From Mycobacterium sp. DL440 (GTDB taxonomy: Bacteria; Actinomycetota; Actinomycetes; Mycobacteriales; Mycobacteriaceae): DNA of 64,000 nt. Made by a program: the position numbers and the translations under genes. Location: the NCBI RefSeq assembly GCF_011745145.1, contig NZ_CP050191.1, positions 1,453,991-1,517,990 of the forward strand, written 5' to 3'. This document shows, piece after piece, positions 7,750-17,471 of this stretch (position 1 is the stretch's first letter; each line of letters starts with the position of its first letter). The notes under the pieces are model-generated. The model ran no database searches and had not been told where the DNA came from. It was given only the letters and a program-made list of their open reading frames with translations.

Positions 7750-8876
7750 TGACCGACGAGGTCCGGCGTGCGTGGGCCTATCTGTCACGGGTCGCCGAGC
7801 CGCCGTGCCGGGAATTGACCGCCTTGGTCGCTCAGGTGGGTCCCGTCGAGGCGGCCGGCCGGGTCAAATCCGGTGACGTCGAGTCGGAGTTGTCGAGTCG
7901 GGTCGAAGCCCGCCGGGAATTAGATTGTGCGGTCAAGGATCTGGCTGTCCTCGACAGAATGGACGGGCGGTTGATCACCCCCGATGACGATGAGTGGCCG
8001 TTGCTGCGATTCCGCGCATTGGGCGTGGACAAGGATCGCAAGCGTTCCAACGATCATCCGCCGTTGGTGTTGTGGGCGAGCGGGCCGGCGCGGCTTGACG
8101 AGGTGAGCGAGCGCGCCGCGGCGATCGTCGGTACCCGTGCGGCCACCGCGTACGGCGAGCATGTTGCCGCTGACCTGGCCGCCGGTCTGGTTGACCGCGA
8201 CGTCACGGTGGTGTCCGGCGGTGCCTACGGCATCGACGGGGCAGCGCATCGCGCCACGCTCGCGTGTGAGGGCGTGACCGTCGCGATCGTGGCCGGCGGC
8301 ATCGACAATCCGTACCCGGCCGGGCACAGCGCACTGTTCCATCGGATCCGCCAGGAATGCCTGTTGGTCAGTGAGTATCCACCGGGGGTCGCGCCGGGCC
8401 GGCTGCGGTTTCTCACCCGCAACCGGTTGGTCGCGGCCCTCTCGGGCGCGACGGTGGTGGTGGAGGCCGGGTTACGCAGCGGCGCGGCCAATACCGCGGC
8501 GTGGGCCAAACTGCTGGGCCGGTCGGTGTGCGCCGTGCCGGGCCCGGTGACCTCGGCCGCATCGGCGGGGTGTCATGCGCTGCTCCGAGGCGATGCCCAC
8601 CTGGTCGGCCGTGCCGAGGAAATCGTCGAACTCGTCGGCCGCGTAGGCGAACTCGCCCCGGATGAGCCCCATCCCGTTGGGCCGCTCGACGGGCTTTCGC
8701 CGACCGAGAAACAGGTCTACGACGCGCTGCAGTCGCGAGGCGCCCACACCGTGGACGAGATCGCGGTGCTCGCCGCACTTCCACCACATCAGATCTTGGG
8801 GCCGTTGACGACGTTGGAGCTCGCGGGGATGGTCGTCGGCGAGGACGGGTGCTGGCGGTTGCGCCGGCGCCGGTAG
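7749..8876 (+). CDS. dprA: DNA-processing protein DprA
   Basis: A 375-residue DprA/Smf protein. The Rossmann-like core begins with AAIVGTRAATAYGEHVAADL at about residue 117 and includes VVSGGAYGIDGAAHRATL, SEYPPG and FLTRNRLVAALS, the family hallmarks. A C-terminal winged-helix-like segment follows (LSPTEKQVYDALQSRGAHT). DprA binds single-stranded DNA and loads RecA. The start ATG 7749 overlaps the yifB stop (ATGA); the long in-frame opening upstream is antisense-free shadow within yifB. Counterpart of Rv2896c. Confidence 0.94.
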   Translation: MTDEVRRAWAYLSRVAEPPCRELTALVAQVGPVEAAGRVKSGDVESELSSRVEARRELDCAVKDLAVLDRMDGRLITPDDDEWPLLRFRALGVDKDRKRSNDHPPLVLWASGPARLDEVSERAAAIVGTRAATAYGEHVAADLAAGLVDRDVTVVSGGAYGIDGAAHRATLACEGVTVAIVAGGIDNPYPAGHSALFHRIRQECLLVSEYPPGVAPGRLRFLTRNRLVAALSGATVVVEAGLRSGAANTAAWAKLLGRSVCAVPGPVTSAASAGCHALLRGDAHLVGRAEEIVELVGRVGELAPDEPHPVGPLDGLSPTEKQVYDALQSRGAHTVDEIAVLAALPPHQILGPLTTLELAGMVVGEDGCWRLRRRR

Positions 8877-8957
8877 ACCCCATGCACGGGCCCCACCTCC
8901 GTATAGTCGATGAGGTCGGCTAACAAAGAGATCGGCCGAGCGAGTTTTGGAGGCGGT

Positions 8958-9821
8958 ATGGCAGCACGACCCGTGCATACCTTTCAGGTGGTGCGTCGCG
9001 AGCAACTGACCGACCACACGGTCAGACTGGTGCTGGGCGGCAACGGCGATAACGGCTTCGGCACGTTCTCGCCCAGCGAGTTCAGCGATGCCTACGTCAA
9101 GTTTGTCATCGTTCCCGACGGTGTCGACGTATCGGTGCTGCCGAAACCCTTGACACTGGACAGCTTTCAGGAGTTGCCTGCCGAACAACGACCCACGGTG
9201 CGCACCTACACTGTGCGCGAGGTCGACACCGAGCGTGGCGAGATCACCGTTGACTTCGTCGTGCACGGTGAGCAGGGCGTGGCCGCACCCTGGGCCGCCG
9301 CAGCCCAACCAGGTCAGCCCGCCTACCTGATGGGACCCAGCGGGGCCTATGCCCCGGACCCGGCCGCTGATTGGCATCTGCTGGCCGGTGACGAAGCCGC
9401 CCTCCCCGCCATCAGCACGGCGCTGGAATCCTTGCCGGACAACGCGATCGGCAAGGTCTTCATCGAGGTGGCCGGCCCAGGAGACGAAGTTGAGCTCACC
9501 GCTCCCGATGGCGTCGAGGTCACGTGGATCCACCGGGGCGGGCGCGCCGACCTGGTCGGCGACGAACATGCCGGAGACAACGCACCGCTGATCGCCGCGG
9601 TCAAGGAGGCGGCCTGGCTGCCGGGTCAGGTTCAGGTGTTCATCCACGGCGAGGCCCAGGCCGTGATGCACAACCTGCGCCCCTACATCCGCAAAGAGCG
9701 CGGCGTCGCGGCGAAATGGGCCGCGTCGATCTCGGGGTACTGGCGTCGTGGGCGCACCGAGGAGACTTTCCGGCAGTGGAAGGCCGAGCTGGCCAAAGCG
9801 GAGGCCGACACCGCAGGTTGA
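8958..9821 (+). CDS. Siderophore-interacting protein (ViuB-like flavin reductase)
   Basis: A 287-residue SIP-type ferric-siderophore reductase. An N-terminal FAD-binding ferredoxin-reductase-like domain carries [20 protein letters not shown] and the typical GPSGAYAPD turn; the C-terminal NAD(P)H domain includes [19 protein letters not shown]. It would release iron from internalised siderophores (mycobactin/exochelin) by reduction. ATG 8958 has GGAGG four bases upstream and gives a length like Rv2895c; an ATG at 8910 would add 16 unconserved residues. No iron-box was identified. Confidence 0.9.
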   Translation: MAARPVHTFQVVRREQLTDHTVRLVLGGNGDNGFGTFSPSEFSDAYVKFVIVPDGVDVSVLPKPLTLDSFQELPAEQRPTVRTYTVREVDTERGEITVDFVVHGEQGVAAPWAAAAQPGQPAYLMGPSGAYAPDPAADWHLLAGDEAALPAISTALESLPDNAIGKVFIEVAGPGDEVELTAPDGVEVTWIHRGGRADLVGDEHAGDNAPLIAAVKEAAWLPGQVQVFIHGEAQAVMHNLRPYIRKERGVAAKWAASISGYWRRGRTEETFRQWKAELAKAEADTAG

Positions 9822-9858
9822 TGGCAGGCCGGCGGTCCGGGATGGAAAGGTAGCCGTC

Positions 9859-11019
9859 ATGGCCTACGGCGACTATCAACTCGAGATCTACCTGCAGGGG
9901 CTGTCCGGCGTACTGCCGACCATGCCGATGGACTATGCGAGCCTGGAGGCCAAGGCCCAGGCAGCCATGCCGGCATCCATCTGGTCGTATGTGGCCGGCG
10001 GGGCCGGCGACGAGCGCACCCAGCAGGTCAACCGCGCCGCCTTCGACCGGTGGGGATTGATGCCGCGGATGTTCAACGCGCATCGTGAACGGGATCTGTC
10101 TGTCGACGTGTTCGGCCTCACGCTGCCCTCGCCGCTGTTCATGGCACCGATCGGGGTGCTCGGCATCTGTGGTCAGGACGGGCACGGCGACCTGGCCGGC
10201 GCCCGGGCCGCCGCACGTACCGGGGTGCCGCTGATGGTGTCCACCCTGACCGAAGATCCGCTGGAAGACGTCGCCGCCGAATTCGGCGACACCCCAGGCT
10301 TCTTCCAGCTGTACACCCCGACCGACAAGGACCTGGCGGCCAGCCTCGTGCAGCGCGCCGAGGCGGCCGGGTACAAGGGCATCGTCGTCACGCTGGACAC
10401 CTGGGTTCCGGGGTGGCGCCCGCGGGACCTGACCACCTCGAACTTCCCGCAGCTACGCGGTAAATGTCTGGCCAACTACACCAGTGATCCGGTGTTCCGA
10501 GCCGGCCTGCAGCAGCCGCCCGAGGAGAACCCGCAGGCGACAGTTCTGCGCTGGGTGAGCCTGTTCGGAAATCCGCTGACCTGGGACGACCTGCCGTGGC
10601 TGCGGTCGCTGACGAAACTGCCGCTGATCCTGAAGGGCATCTGCCACCCCGACGACGTCCGGCGCGCCAAGGACGGTGGCATCGACGGCATCTACTGTTC
10701 CAATCACGGTGGGCGCCAGGCCAATGGCGGCCTGCCCGCGATCGACTGCCTGCCCGGTGTGGTCGAGGCGGCAGACGGGCTGCCGGTGTTGTTCGACTCG
10801 GGAATCCGCAACGGCGCCGACATCGTCAAGGCCCTCGCGCTGGGCGCCACCGCGGTCGGGGTGGGCCGCCCATACGCGTACGGGCTGGCTTTGGGTGGCG
10901 TTGACGGCATCGTGCATGTGCTGCGGTCGCTGCTCGCCGAGGCCGACCTGATCATGGGGGTCGACGGATACCCGACGTTGGCCGATCTCACGCCCGAGGC
11001 ACTGCGACGGGTCGACTGA
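9859..11019 (+). CDS. Lactate 2-monooxygenase-like FMN alpha-hydroxyacid oxidase
   Basis: A 386-residue FMN enzyme very close in layout to the classic M. smegmatis lactate 2-monooxygenase: [12 protein letters not shown] start, [32 protein letters not shown], and the active-site motif [12 protein letters not shown] with catalytic His at about 283. The family oxidises L-lactate to pyruvate and, when coupled, decarboxylates it to acetate, CO2 and water. ATG 9859 follows GGAAAGG and is where similarity begins; the frame is open upstream. A terminator-like hairpin lies just after the gene. Strict monooxygenase versus oxidase behaviour cannot be told from sequence. Confidence 0.88.
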   Translation: MAYGDYQLEIYLQGLSGVLPTMPMDYASLEAKAQAAMPASIWSYVAGGAGDERTQQVNRAAFDRWGLMPRMFNAHRERDLSVDVFGLTLPSPLFMAPIGVLGICGQDGHGDLAGARAAARTGVPLMVSTLTEDPLEDVAAEFGDTPGFFQLYTPTDKDLAASLVQRAEAAGYKGIVVTLDTWVPGWRPRDLTTSNFPQLRGKCLANYTSDPVFRAGLQQPPEENPQATVLRWVSLFGNPLTWDDLPWLRSLTKLPLILKGICHPDDVRRAKDGGIDGIYCSNHGGRQANGGLPAIDCLPGVVEAADGLPVLFDSGIRNGADIVKALALGATAVGVGRPYAYGLALGGVDGIVHVLRSLLAEADLIMGVDGYPTLADLTPEALRRVD

Positions 11020-11074
11020 CCGCCGAACCGTGCACGACGTCGCGTTCTGCGGGGTCGATTCCGTGCATTCTTTT

Positions 11075-11120
11075 GTCACGCTGGAGTGGCGTTCGAGCTG
11101 CGTAGCCACTCCAGCGTGAC
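11075..11120. terminator. Perfect 16-bp hairpin without U tail
   Basis: GTCACGCTGGAGTGGC (11075-11090) pairs perfectly with GCCACTCCAGCGTGAC (11105-11120) around a 14-base loop. There is no T run after it, as is common for mycobacterial stem-only terminators. Position between the lactate monooxygenase stop and the next gene supports a terminator, but a protein-binding dyad upstream of the TetR gene is an alternative. Confidence 0.55.
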
Positions 11121-11189
11121 GAACCGCTGGTAACAAGGCTGCTCACGACCCCTGGCCAATGATTATTCAGCCATGTAGCATTTTCCTTC

Positions 11190-11813
11190 ATGAGTGTAGA
11201 AACCGTTCGCGAGAGGGCTGCCCACCTGGGGCCCGAGCGGCGGCGCCCGCAGGTGCTGGATGCGGCCCTGGCGATTGCGGTGACTGAGGGGGTCGCCGCG
11301 GTCACGATCGGCGCGGTGGCGCAGCGACTCAAGGTCACCCGCCCGGTGGTGTACTCGTGTTTTCCCGACCGGGTTGAATTGTTGAGGGCACTGCTCGAGC
11401 GGGAATTGGCACTGCTGGTTCAGGGGGCGATCGATGCGCTGCCCTACGGCCGCGCGGATGCCGACGAAACCGTCTTCGTCGAGGGTTTCCAGTCGTTGCT
11501 TGAGACGGTCGCCAGCCGGCCCGATTCCTGGCGGCTCGTGATGAGTGCCGACCCGGACCCGGCCGTGGCCAAACACTTCCGCAACGGTCGCGCACTGATG
11601 GTCGGCAAGGTCTCCCGACGGCTGGCGCCCACCCTGGCACGTTGGGGCACCACCGATGCCGACAAAAAGCTGCCGGTGCTGGTCGAGCATTTCGTGTCCA
11701 CCTGTGAAGGCGCGGTGCGAACGTTACTGAACGAAGACGGAAAATACTGGACCCCAACCACATTGGGTGAATTCATCGGATCGGCCACTTATCGGGCGTT
11801 TCGCACCGCCTGA
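11190..11813 (+). CDS. TetR/AcrR family transcriptional regulator
   Basis: A 207-residue TetR protein with the helix-turn-helix at about residues 20-60 (TIGAVAQRLKVTRPVVYSCF). It precedes the MpaB-family oxygenase gene by 23 bp on the same strand, with GAGGAG between, so the three genes TetR - MpaB - acyl-CoA dehydrogenase probably form one autoregulated transcription unit. No strong palindrome was found in the 69 bp between the upstream hairpin and the start codon. Effector unknown, perhaps a fatty-acid-like ligand judging by the neighbours. Confidence 0.87.
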   Translation: MSVETVRERAAHLGPERRRPQVLDAALAIAVTEGVAAVTIGAVAQRLKVTRPVVYSCFPDRVELLRALLERELALLVQGAIDALPYGRADADETVFVEGFQSLLETVASRPDSWRLVMSADPDPAVAKHFRNGRALMVGKVSRRLAPTLARWGTTDADKKLPVLVEHFVSTCEGAVRTLLNEDGKYWTPTTLGEFIGSATYRAFRTA

Positions 11814-11836
11814 CCCACTGCAGAGGAGTACTCACT

Positions 11837-12883
11837 ATGTCCGATCTTCAGCCGATGGCTGACTACGGGTTCTTCGGACCGGATTCGGTGACCTGGAAGG
11901 TCTGGGGGCATGCGACGACGCCGATCATCGGACTGCAACGCGCCGTGGTGGTCGAGGAACTCGACCCTGCCCTGATCGCCGCGGTCGACACCACCGGCGC
12001 CAATTACGATCGGCCCCGCACCCGATACGACCGGACTGTGCGTTACTTCGCGATGGTCGCTTTCGCCGACACCGAATCGGTGCTCAAGACCGCGGATGTT
12101 CTGGTGAAAGTCCATTCGAAAGCCATTGGCACCGAACCCCTGAGCGGCAACAAGTACGACGCCAACGACCCCAAGTCGCAGCTGTGGATCCTGCTCACCG
12201 GCTGGCACTCGGTGCTCAAGGCTTACGAACTGTACGGCGGCGGAAAGCTGACGGCCGAGGAGGAGGCCCGCTACTGGCAGGACTGCGCACGGGCCGCCGA
12301 GTTCCAGACCTGCGATCCGGTCGACGTCCCGCGGACCCGTGACGGCATCAACGAGTACTTCGAGCAGATGCGGCCGCACCTCGCCGTCAGCGAGGCCGCC
12401 CGCGCGATGATGGACCATCTGCTCAACGCCAAGGTGGTGTTGCCGCCCGCGCCTCGGATCGCGAACCCGGCCGTCGAAATCCTCAACTGGTTCCTGCGCG
12501 CCGGGACCATCGCCACCATGCCGCGCTGGATGCGCCGGCTCAGTGGATTTGATCAGCCCCGCCTGGTGGATGTGGCCGTGCGACCGGTGCTCAGACTCGG
12601 CTTCGGCGTGGTTGACCGGGTTCCCCGGCTGAAGCTGTTGGTTTCCAAGATCATTGCCCCGTCGGTGGTGCCTATCGCAGGCCCCTACATCATGGGCATA
12701 CCGCCGCGGTCGACCGAAGTGCTCAGTCCCGAAGAAGGCCGCAGGCGCTATGGCTACGTCAAGCCCGCCGATGCGCACAAGGAGTTGCGGGCGCGACAAC
12801 ACGAGCGGGTGTTCGGCCAGGGTCAGCGACCCAGCGACGAGGGCCTCATCGAATCTCAGTCCTACCTAGGGAGTTTGGCGTGA
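11837..12883 (+). CDS. Oxygenase MpaB family protein (DUF2236)
   Basis: A 348-residue DUF2236 protein, the fold of latex-clearing protein Lcp and fungal MpaB. Visible hallmarks are GFFGPDSVTWKVWGHATTP at the N-terminus, YFAMVAFADTESVLKTAD, and VKVHSKAIG followed by WILLTGWHSV, which supply the histidine-rich haem environment. Members are haem-b oxygenases or oxidases. The stop overlaps the acyl-CoA dehydrogenase start by 4 bp (GTGA), so the two are translationally coupled and probably act on the same lipid-like substrate. Mycobacteria carry many DUF2236 paralogs; substrate unknown. Confidence 0.88.
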   Translation: MSDLQPMADYGFFGPDSVTWKVWGHATTPIIGLQRAVVVEELDPALIAAVDTTGANYDRPRTRYDRTVRYFAMVAFADTESVLKTADVLVKVHSKAIGTEPLSGNKYDANDPKSQLWILLTGWHSVLKAYELYGGGKLTAEEEARYWQDCARAAEFQTCDPVDVPRTRDGINEYFEQMRPHLAVSEAARAMMDHLLNAKVVLPPAPRIANPAVEILNWFLRAGTIATMPRWMRRLSGFDQPRLVDVAVRPVLRLGFGVVDRVPRLKLLVSKIIAPSVVPIAGPYIMGIPPRSTEVLSPEEGRRRYGYVKPADAHKELRARQHERVFGQGQRPSDEGLIESQSYLGSLA

Positions 12884-14826
12884 CCGCACGATCCGATGTC
12901 CTGTTCGATCCGAACCGGACCGCCTTCGACCAGTTCGATACGAGAACCCGGGAGATCTTCCGGGCCACCATCGACTTCTTCGAGTCCCACGGCAAGCGGT
13001 GGCTCAAGCAGCAGGACCGGGATCGGGTCTGGTACAGCGACTTTCTCGACCTGGTCAAGCGGGAGGGCATCTTCGCAACGTTCCTGACCCCGGCGTCAGA
13101 GGCCGGCGGCGATGCCGACAAGCGTTGGGACACCGCCCGCAACGCGATGTACAGCCAGATCCTCGGGTTCTACGGCATGCAGTACTGGTACGTCTGGCAG
13201 GTCACGATCCTCGGGCTCGGCCCGATCTGGCAGTCGGAGAACATCGTGGCGCGCAAAAAGGCTGCCGTCCTGCTGGATTCGGGGGAGATCTTCGCGTTCG
13301 GGCTGTCCGAGCAGGCGCATGGCGCCGACGTCTATTCGACTGACATGGTGCTGACGCCCGGCCCCGACAACGCAGCAGACGGGTCGTACACCGCGACCGG
13401 CGGCAAGTACTACATCGGCAACGGCAACCTGGCCGGCATGGTCTCGGTGTTCGGCCGTCGCTCCGACAAACCCATCATCGACAGCTCCGATCTCGACCGG
13501 CGCCGTCCCGAGCAGGACTTCGAGGGATACCTGTTCTTCGCCGCCGACAGCCAGCATTCGAACTACCACCTCCGCAAGAACGTCGTCGACGGCCAGATGT
13601 ACGTCGCGGCGTTCGACCTGGAGGACTACCCGGTCGGTCCCGACGACATCCTGCATGAGGGCAAAGCAGCCTTCAACGCCGCCATCAACACCGTGAACAT
13701 CGGCAAATTCAACCTCGGATTCGGTGCGGTCGGGGCCTGTGAGCATGCCATGTACGAGGCCGTCACCCACGCGGAGAACCGCGTGCTGTTCGGCCAACGA
13801 GTCACCGAGTTCCCGCAGATCCGCCGCATGCTGGCCGACGGCTACGCCCGGCTGGTCGGCATGAAGCTCTACAGCGAGCGCGCGATCGACTACATGCGGA
13901 GTGCGAGCCTGGACGACCGGCGTTACCTGCTGTTCAACGCGATCGAGAAGATGAACGTCACCCGCGAGGGCGAGAAAATTGTCACGCTGCTGTCCGACAC
14001 CATCGCCGCCCGCGCTTTCGAATCCGACATGTACTTCACCATGGCACTGCTCGGCGTCACCGGGTTACCACGGCTGGAAGGCACGGTGCACGTCAACATG
14101 GCGCTGTCACTGAAGTTCATGCAGAACTACATGTTCGGCGCATCGGATGCAGCGCTCGCCGCGCTGAACGTGCTGCCGGTCGGCCGGGCCCCGGCACCGT
14201 TGGTGAGCGCACTCGCCGGAGGCTTGCGCACCGTCGGTGGCGCCCTTGCGGAATCGCCCTTGGCGCAGCGTATTCCACAACTCAAACCGCTGCTGTCCGA
14301 GGTGCCCGAGGTGCCGACCCGGCGAGACGGTGTCAATGACGACTTCCTGTTCCGACAGGGTCCCAGCAGTGGGTTGGCGAAAATCAGGTTCGGGGACTGG
14401 CAGGCTGTGCTGCGCCGATTTGCGACGACGCCGAATGTCGCTGTGTTCCTGGCCCAGGCACAGGCCTTGCAGACGCTGCTGGCGGTGGCGGCACCGAACG
14501 CCGAACAACAGCGCAACGTCGACTTCCTGCTCGCCATCGGCGAGATGTTCACTCTCATCCCGTATGCCCAGCTGATCCTGGAGCAAGCCGAGATCGAAAA
14601 CGATGGAACCGACAGCCTTACCGATCTGATTGGCCAGCTGTTCGAGGTGCTCGTCACCGACATGTCCACCCACGCGACCAAGCTGCACTGCCATGCGGAT
14701 GCCACCGCCGTGCAACAGCAGCGTGCCCTCGACATCGTCAAGCAGCCCGTGGCAGATTCCGCCCGCCGCGATCGCGTGGTGACCGCTGTACGCGGACTGG
14801 CCGACCGCTACGAGATGAATCCGTGA
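12880..14826 (+). CDS. Acyl-CoA dehydrogenase/oxidase family protein, long form
   Basis: A 648-residue flavoprotein, longer than the 380-400 residues of ordinary acyl-CoA dehydrogenases and closer to acyl-CoA oxidase size. Residues about 100-410 show the dehydrogenase core: FAFGLSEQAHGADVYSTDM, TATGGKYYIGNGNLAG, and a helical domain with GAVGACEHAMYEAVTHAENR. The C-terminal 230 residues are an extra helical domain. The GTG start overlaps the DUF2236 stop. It likely oxidises an acyl-CoA made accessible by the MpaB-like partner. The catalytic base was not identified with confidence. Confidence 0.85.
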   Translation: MTARSDVLFDPNRTAFDQFDTRTREIFRATIDFFESHGKRWLKQQDRDRVWYSDFLDLVKREGIFATFLTPASEAGGDADKRWDTARNAMYSQILGFYGMQYWYVWQVTILGLGPIWQSENIVARKKAAVLLDSGEIFAFGLSEQAHGADVYSTDMVLTPGPDNAADGSYTATGGKYYIGNGNLAGMVSVFGRRSDKPIIDSSDLDRRRPEQDFEGYLFFAADSQHSNYHLRKNVVDGQMYVAAFDLEDYPVGPDDILHEGKAAFNAAINTVNIGKFNLGFGAVGACEHAMYEAVTHAENRVLFGQRVTEFPQIRRMLADGYARLVGMKLYSERAIDYMRSASLDDRRYLLFNAIEKMNVTREGEKIVTLLSDTIAARAFESDMYFTMALLGVTGLPRLEGTVHVNMALSLKFMQNYMFGASDAALAALNVLPVGRAPAPLVSALAGGLRTVGGALAESPLAQRIPQLKPLLSEVPEVPTRRDGVNDDFLFRQGPSSGLAKIRFGDWQAVLRRFATTPNVAVFLAQAQALQTLLAVAAPNAEQQRNVDFLLAIGEMFTLIPYAQLILEQAEIENDGTDSLTDLIGQLFEVLVTDMSTHATKLHCHADATAVQQQRALDIVKQPVADSARRDRVVTAVRGLADRYEMNP

Positions 14827-14844
14827 TGGTCACGCGACGGTAGA

Positions 14845-14873
14845 GGCCCGGCGCGTCGGGTGCAGGCCGGGCC
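14845..14873 (+). terminator. GC-rich stem-only terminator candidate
   Basis: GGCCCGGC (14845-14852) and GCCGGGCC (14866-14873) form a perfect 8-bp stem with a 13-base loop, 19 bp after the acyl-CoA dehydrogenase stop and 21 bp before xerC. No T run follows. It fits the U-less terminators common in mycobacteria. Confidence 0.5.
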
Positions 14874-14894
14874 CGGTTCTGCCAGGGTGGCACG

Positions 14895-15791
14895 ATGGCC
14901 GCAGTCGGAGACGTACTCGCCGAGTTCGACGAGTATCTCGCGCTGCAATGCGGCAGGTCTGAGCACACCCGCCGGGCGTACCGGGGTGATCTGAGGGCGT
15001 TGTTCGACCACACCGGCGGTGGTCTGGACACCGTGACCCTGCCGGCGCTGCGGTCATGGTTGGCCACACAGGCGGCGGCCGGAGCGGCACGGACCACGCT
15101 GGCGCGGCGCACCTCGACGGTCAAGACCTTCTGCACCTGGGCGGCCCGGCGGGGGCTTCTCCCAGATGACTCCGCGGCCCGGTTGCAGGTCCCCAGGGCC
15201 CACCGCACCCTACCTTCGGTGCTGCGTCGCGATCAGGCGATCGACGCCATGGAGGTGATGAATTCCGCTGTGCAGGAAGGTGATCCGCTGGCATTGCGGG
15301 ACCGGTTGATTGTGGAGATGCTGTACGCCACCGGGATCCGGGTCAGCGAGTTGTGCGGGCTGGACATCGACGATATCGACACCGCACGTCGGGTGCTGCA
15401 GGTGCTGGGCAAGGGCAACAAGCAGCGCACGGTTCCGTTCGGCGAGCCCGCACGCCACGCGCTCACAGCGTGGCTCACCGAGGGCCGGCCGGCCCTGGCC
15501 ACCGCCGATTCCGGGCCCGCACTATTGCTCGGGGCTCGCGGGAAACGGCTCGATCCGCGGCAGGCCCGCACCGTGGTGCACCAGACGGTCTCCGCCGTCG
15601 ACGGTGCCCCCGACATCGGCCCGCACGGACTGCGCCACAGCGCGGCCACGCACCTGCTCGAAGGTGGTGCGGATCTGCGCATCGTGCAGGAGTTGTTGGG
15701 CCACACCTCATTGGCCACCACGCAGCTCTACACCCATGTCACCGTGGAGCGACTGCGTGCCGTGCACGACAAGGCCCACCCACGGGCCTGA
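14895..15791 (+). CDS. xerC: Tyrosine recombinase XerC
   Basis: A 298-residue tyrosine recombinase. The N-terminal SAM-like core-binding domain (residues about 5-95) is followed by the catalytic domain with Arg149 in [11 protein letters not shown], Lys in [17 protein letters not shown] (His244, Arg247), LGHTSLATT and nucleophile Tyr279 in TQLYTHV. With XerD it resolves chromosome dimers at dif. Same position as Rv2894c, after the ViuB-like gene in M. tuberculosis; here five kilobases of oxygenase genes intervene. Confidence 0.95.
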   Translation: MAAVGDVLAEFDEYLALQCGRSEHTRRAYRGDLRALFDHTGGGLDTVTLPALRSWLATQAAAGAARTTLARRTSTVKTFCTWAARRGLLPDDSAARLQVPRAHRTLPSVLRRDQAIDAMEVMNSAVQEGDPLALRDRLIVEMLYATGIRVSELCGLDIDDIDTARRVLQVLGKGNKQRTVPFGEPARHALTAWLTEGRPALATADSGPALLLGARGKRLDPRQARTVVHQTVSAVDGAPDIGPHGLRHSAATHLLEGGADLRIVQELLGHTSLATTQLYTHVTVERLRAVHDKAHPRA

Positions 15792-15805
15792 TCAGAGGAG
15801 ACGTC

Positions 15806-16693
15806 ATCGCCGCGATCCGAGCCCGCATCGACCTGCCGTCGGGCCCCGTCTCCTATCTCACCTGGGAACCCTCCGAACCTGGATCCACAGTGCTGTTGCT
15901 GCACGGCGGCGGGGTGGACAGTGCATCGTTGTCGTGGGGCGGCATCGGCCCCCGGCTGGCCCAGGCCGGTTACCGCGTCGTCGCACCGGACCATCCCGGC
16001 TACGGCCACAGTGCGCCGGCCCGGCTGCTGGTGACACAGGAACGGTTGGTCGGCTACGTGGGGGAGTTCGTCGACGCGCTCGATCTGCAGCGCTATGCGG
16101 TCGGCGGACTCTCGCTCGGCGGCGGCATGACCATCGGCCATGTACTGGACCGACCGGACCGCGTCACCGGCGCGATGCTCCTGGGCAGTTACGGCTTGAT
16201 GCCCCGGCTGTCGGACGGACCGCTGTCCGGAGTGCGGCAACTCGTCACCTGGGCAACGTTGCGTACCGGCCTGTTGGGCGCGGTGACCCGCTGGGTGGGT
16301 ACCAATCGCAGGGCGATGGTGCGCAGCATGCAGGCACTGATCACCGACCCCGCGCAGGTCACCGACGCGTTGATGGACGAGATCATGGCCCAGGCGGGCC
16401 GACCCGAGGGGTTCCGCGCGTTCGAACAGTGGCAGCGTGACCAGGTTCGGTGGAATCGGCTGCGCACGGACTACACACCACGGCTGGTCGAGGTGAGGTG
16501 CCCCGTGCTCGTGATCCACGGCGATCGTGACCCAGGCGTACCCGTCGCGCGGGCCCGCGCCGCTGCCGAGCTGACCCCGAACGGACACCTGAAAATCGTT
16601 GCCGGTGCCGGACATTGGGTTCAGCGTGACCAGCCGGATGTCGTGCTCGATGCGATCATCGGATTCCTGCGCGGCCTCAGCCCAGCGGCTTGA
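15806..16693 (+). CDS. Alpha/beta hydrolase with apparent ATC start
   Basis: A roughly 295-residue alpha/beta hydrolase: oxyanion segment LLLHGGGVDS, nucleophile elbow GLSLGGG (Ser about 103), acid VIHGDRDPGVP and His in GAGHWVQRD. There is no ATG, GTG or TTG at the expected start. AGAGGAG (15794-15800) is placed 5 bp before an in-frame ATC at 15806; a CTG at 15788 overlaps the xerC stop but lacks a Shine-Dalgarno sequence. The first canonical in-frame start downstream is GTG 15890, which would remove the first strands. The 3' end overlaps the convergent M23 gene by 17 bp. Substrate unknown. Confidence 0.78.
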   Translation: MAAIRARIDLPSGPVSYLTWEPSEPGSTVLLLHGGGVDSASLSWGGIGPRLAQAGYRVVAPDHPGYGHSAPARLLVTQERLVGYVGEFVDALDLQRYAVGGLSLGGGMTIGHVLDRPDRVTGAMLLGSYGLMPRLSDGPLSGVRQLVTWATLRTGLLGAVTRWVGTNRRAMVRSMQALITDPAQVTDALMDEIMAQAGRPEGFRAFEQWQRDQVRWNRLRTDYTPRLVEVRCPVLVIHGDRDPGVPVARARAAAELTPNGHLKIVAGAGHWVQRDQPDVVLDAIIGFLRGLSPAA

Positions 16694-17174
16694 GCCGGAT
16701 CGGCGTCTCGGCGAGCAGCCCCAACGGGTCGACATAGTCCGCCCGGGCGGCCGCGCCCCACATCGCTCCCCAGTGCAGGCAGGCCGTCGCCGGACAACCG
16801 GGGTGGCCGGCCAGCAGCCGGCCGAGCATTTGCCCGGCCGTGACGGTCTGTCCGGGCCGTACCGCGGCCTGCACCGGTTCGTAGCTGGTGCGCAGCCCAC
16901 CCGGGTGGGCGAGTGAGACCACCGGACGGCCGGCCAGCACGCCGGCGAACACCACGGTGCCCGGCCCTGCGGCATAGATCGGTTGGTCCGGCGCGGCGGC
17001 CAGGTCGACGCCACGGTGGCCGCGGTTCCAATTGGGGGAGGGGGCATCGAAACCCCTGGTCACTGCCGGTCGCGGAGATACCGGCCAGTGCAGACGGGAG
17101 CCCTCGGCGTGGGCGCCGGTCGGCCACATCCACGTCATACTCACCAGCAGCGCCATCACGGCAAACCTCACCAC
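16677..17174 (-). CDS. Secreted M23-family (LytM-like) metallopeptidase
   Basis: A 165-residue exported protein. An N-terminal signal peptide (VMALLVSMTWMWPTGAHA, cleavage after AHA) is followed by an M23 domain: GHRGVDLAAAPDQPIYAAGPG supplies the HxxxD zinc ligands, and CLHWGA corresponds to the HxH region with only one histidine, so catalytic competence is uncertain. The domain would act on peptidoglycan cross-links in the periplasm. GTG 17174 is used; ATG 17156 is an alternative that still keeps the signal peptide. Position equals Rv2891 next to rpsB. It is convergent with, and overlaps, the hydrolase gene. Confidence 0.85.
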   Translation of the reverse strand: MVRFAVMALLVSMTWMWPTGAHAEGSRLHWPVSPRPAVTRGFDAPSPNWNRGHRGVDLAAAPDQPIYAAGPGTVVFAGVLAGRPVVSLAHPGGLRTSYEPVQAAVRPGQTVTAGQMLGRLLAGHPGCPATACLHWGAMWGAAARADYVDPLGLLAETPIRLKPLG

Positions 17175-17471
17175 CCCAGTTCAGCGTCAACCCGGGCGGA
17201 TCGGAAGTCCCGAAACCCGGGGCTGTGGATGAACGGGTCCGCGTTTGCCGCGTGGTAAAAGCAGGCCGGTGCAGCGTGTAAACTTCTACCCGCAGCTCGC
17301 TAGCGGGCTGACTTCGCGTGTCTGCGCATATCGATTGCCTCAACGGGGTCGTACACGGATGCCGACGGTCCTGACCTGGGATTTCCCGGAGCGGGTTCGG
17401 CAGCCGGCAGGCACCAGGGCCTGGCATCACCCCGACGCTGGGCGACAACCGACAACATAAAGGATGAGTTC
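17175..17471 (+). other. Long leader/intergenic region upstream of rpsB
   Basis: This 297-bp gap between the divergent M23 gene and rpsB holds no convincing gene. A TAAACT at 17279-17284 could be a -10 element, without a clear -35. Just downstream CCCGC (17289-17293) and GCGGG (17303-17307) enclose an inner AGC/GCT pairing, giving a small hairpin at the start of the presumed leader. A leader near 180 nt would leave room for autoregulation by ribosomal protein S2, as known in other bacteria, but no known leader motif was recognised. Confidence 0.3.

Noticed and set aside
8472-9860. 462-codon minus-strand open frame over the ViuB-like gene
   Set aside because: The plus-strand gene has flavin-reductase motifs and a Shine-Dalgarno; the antisense frame does not.
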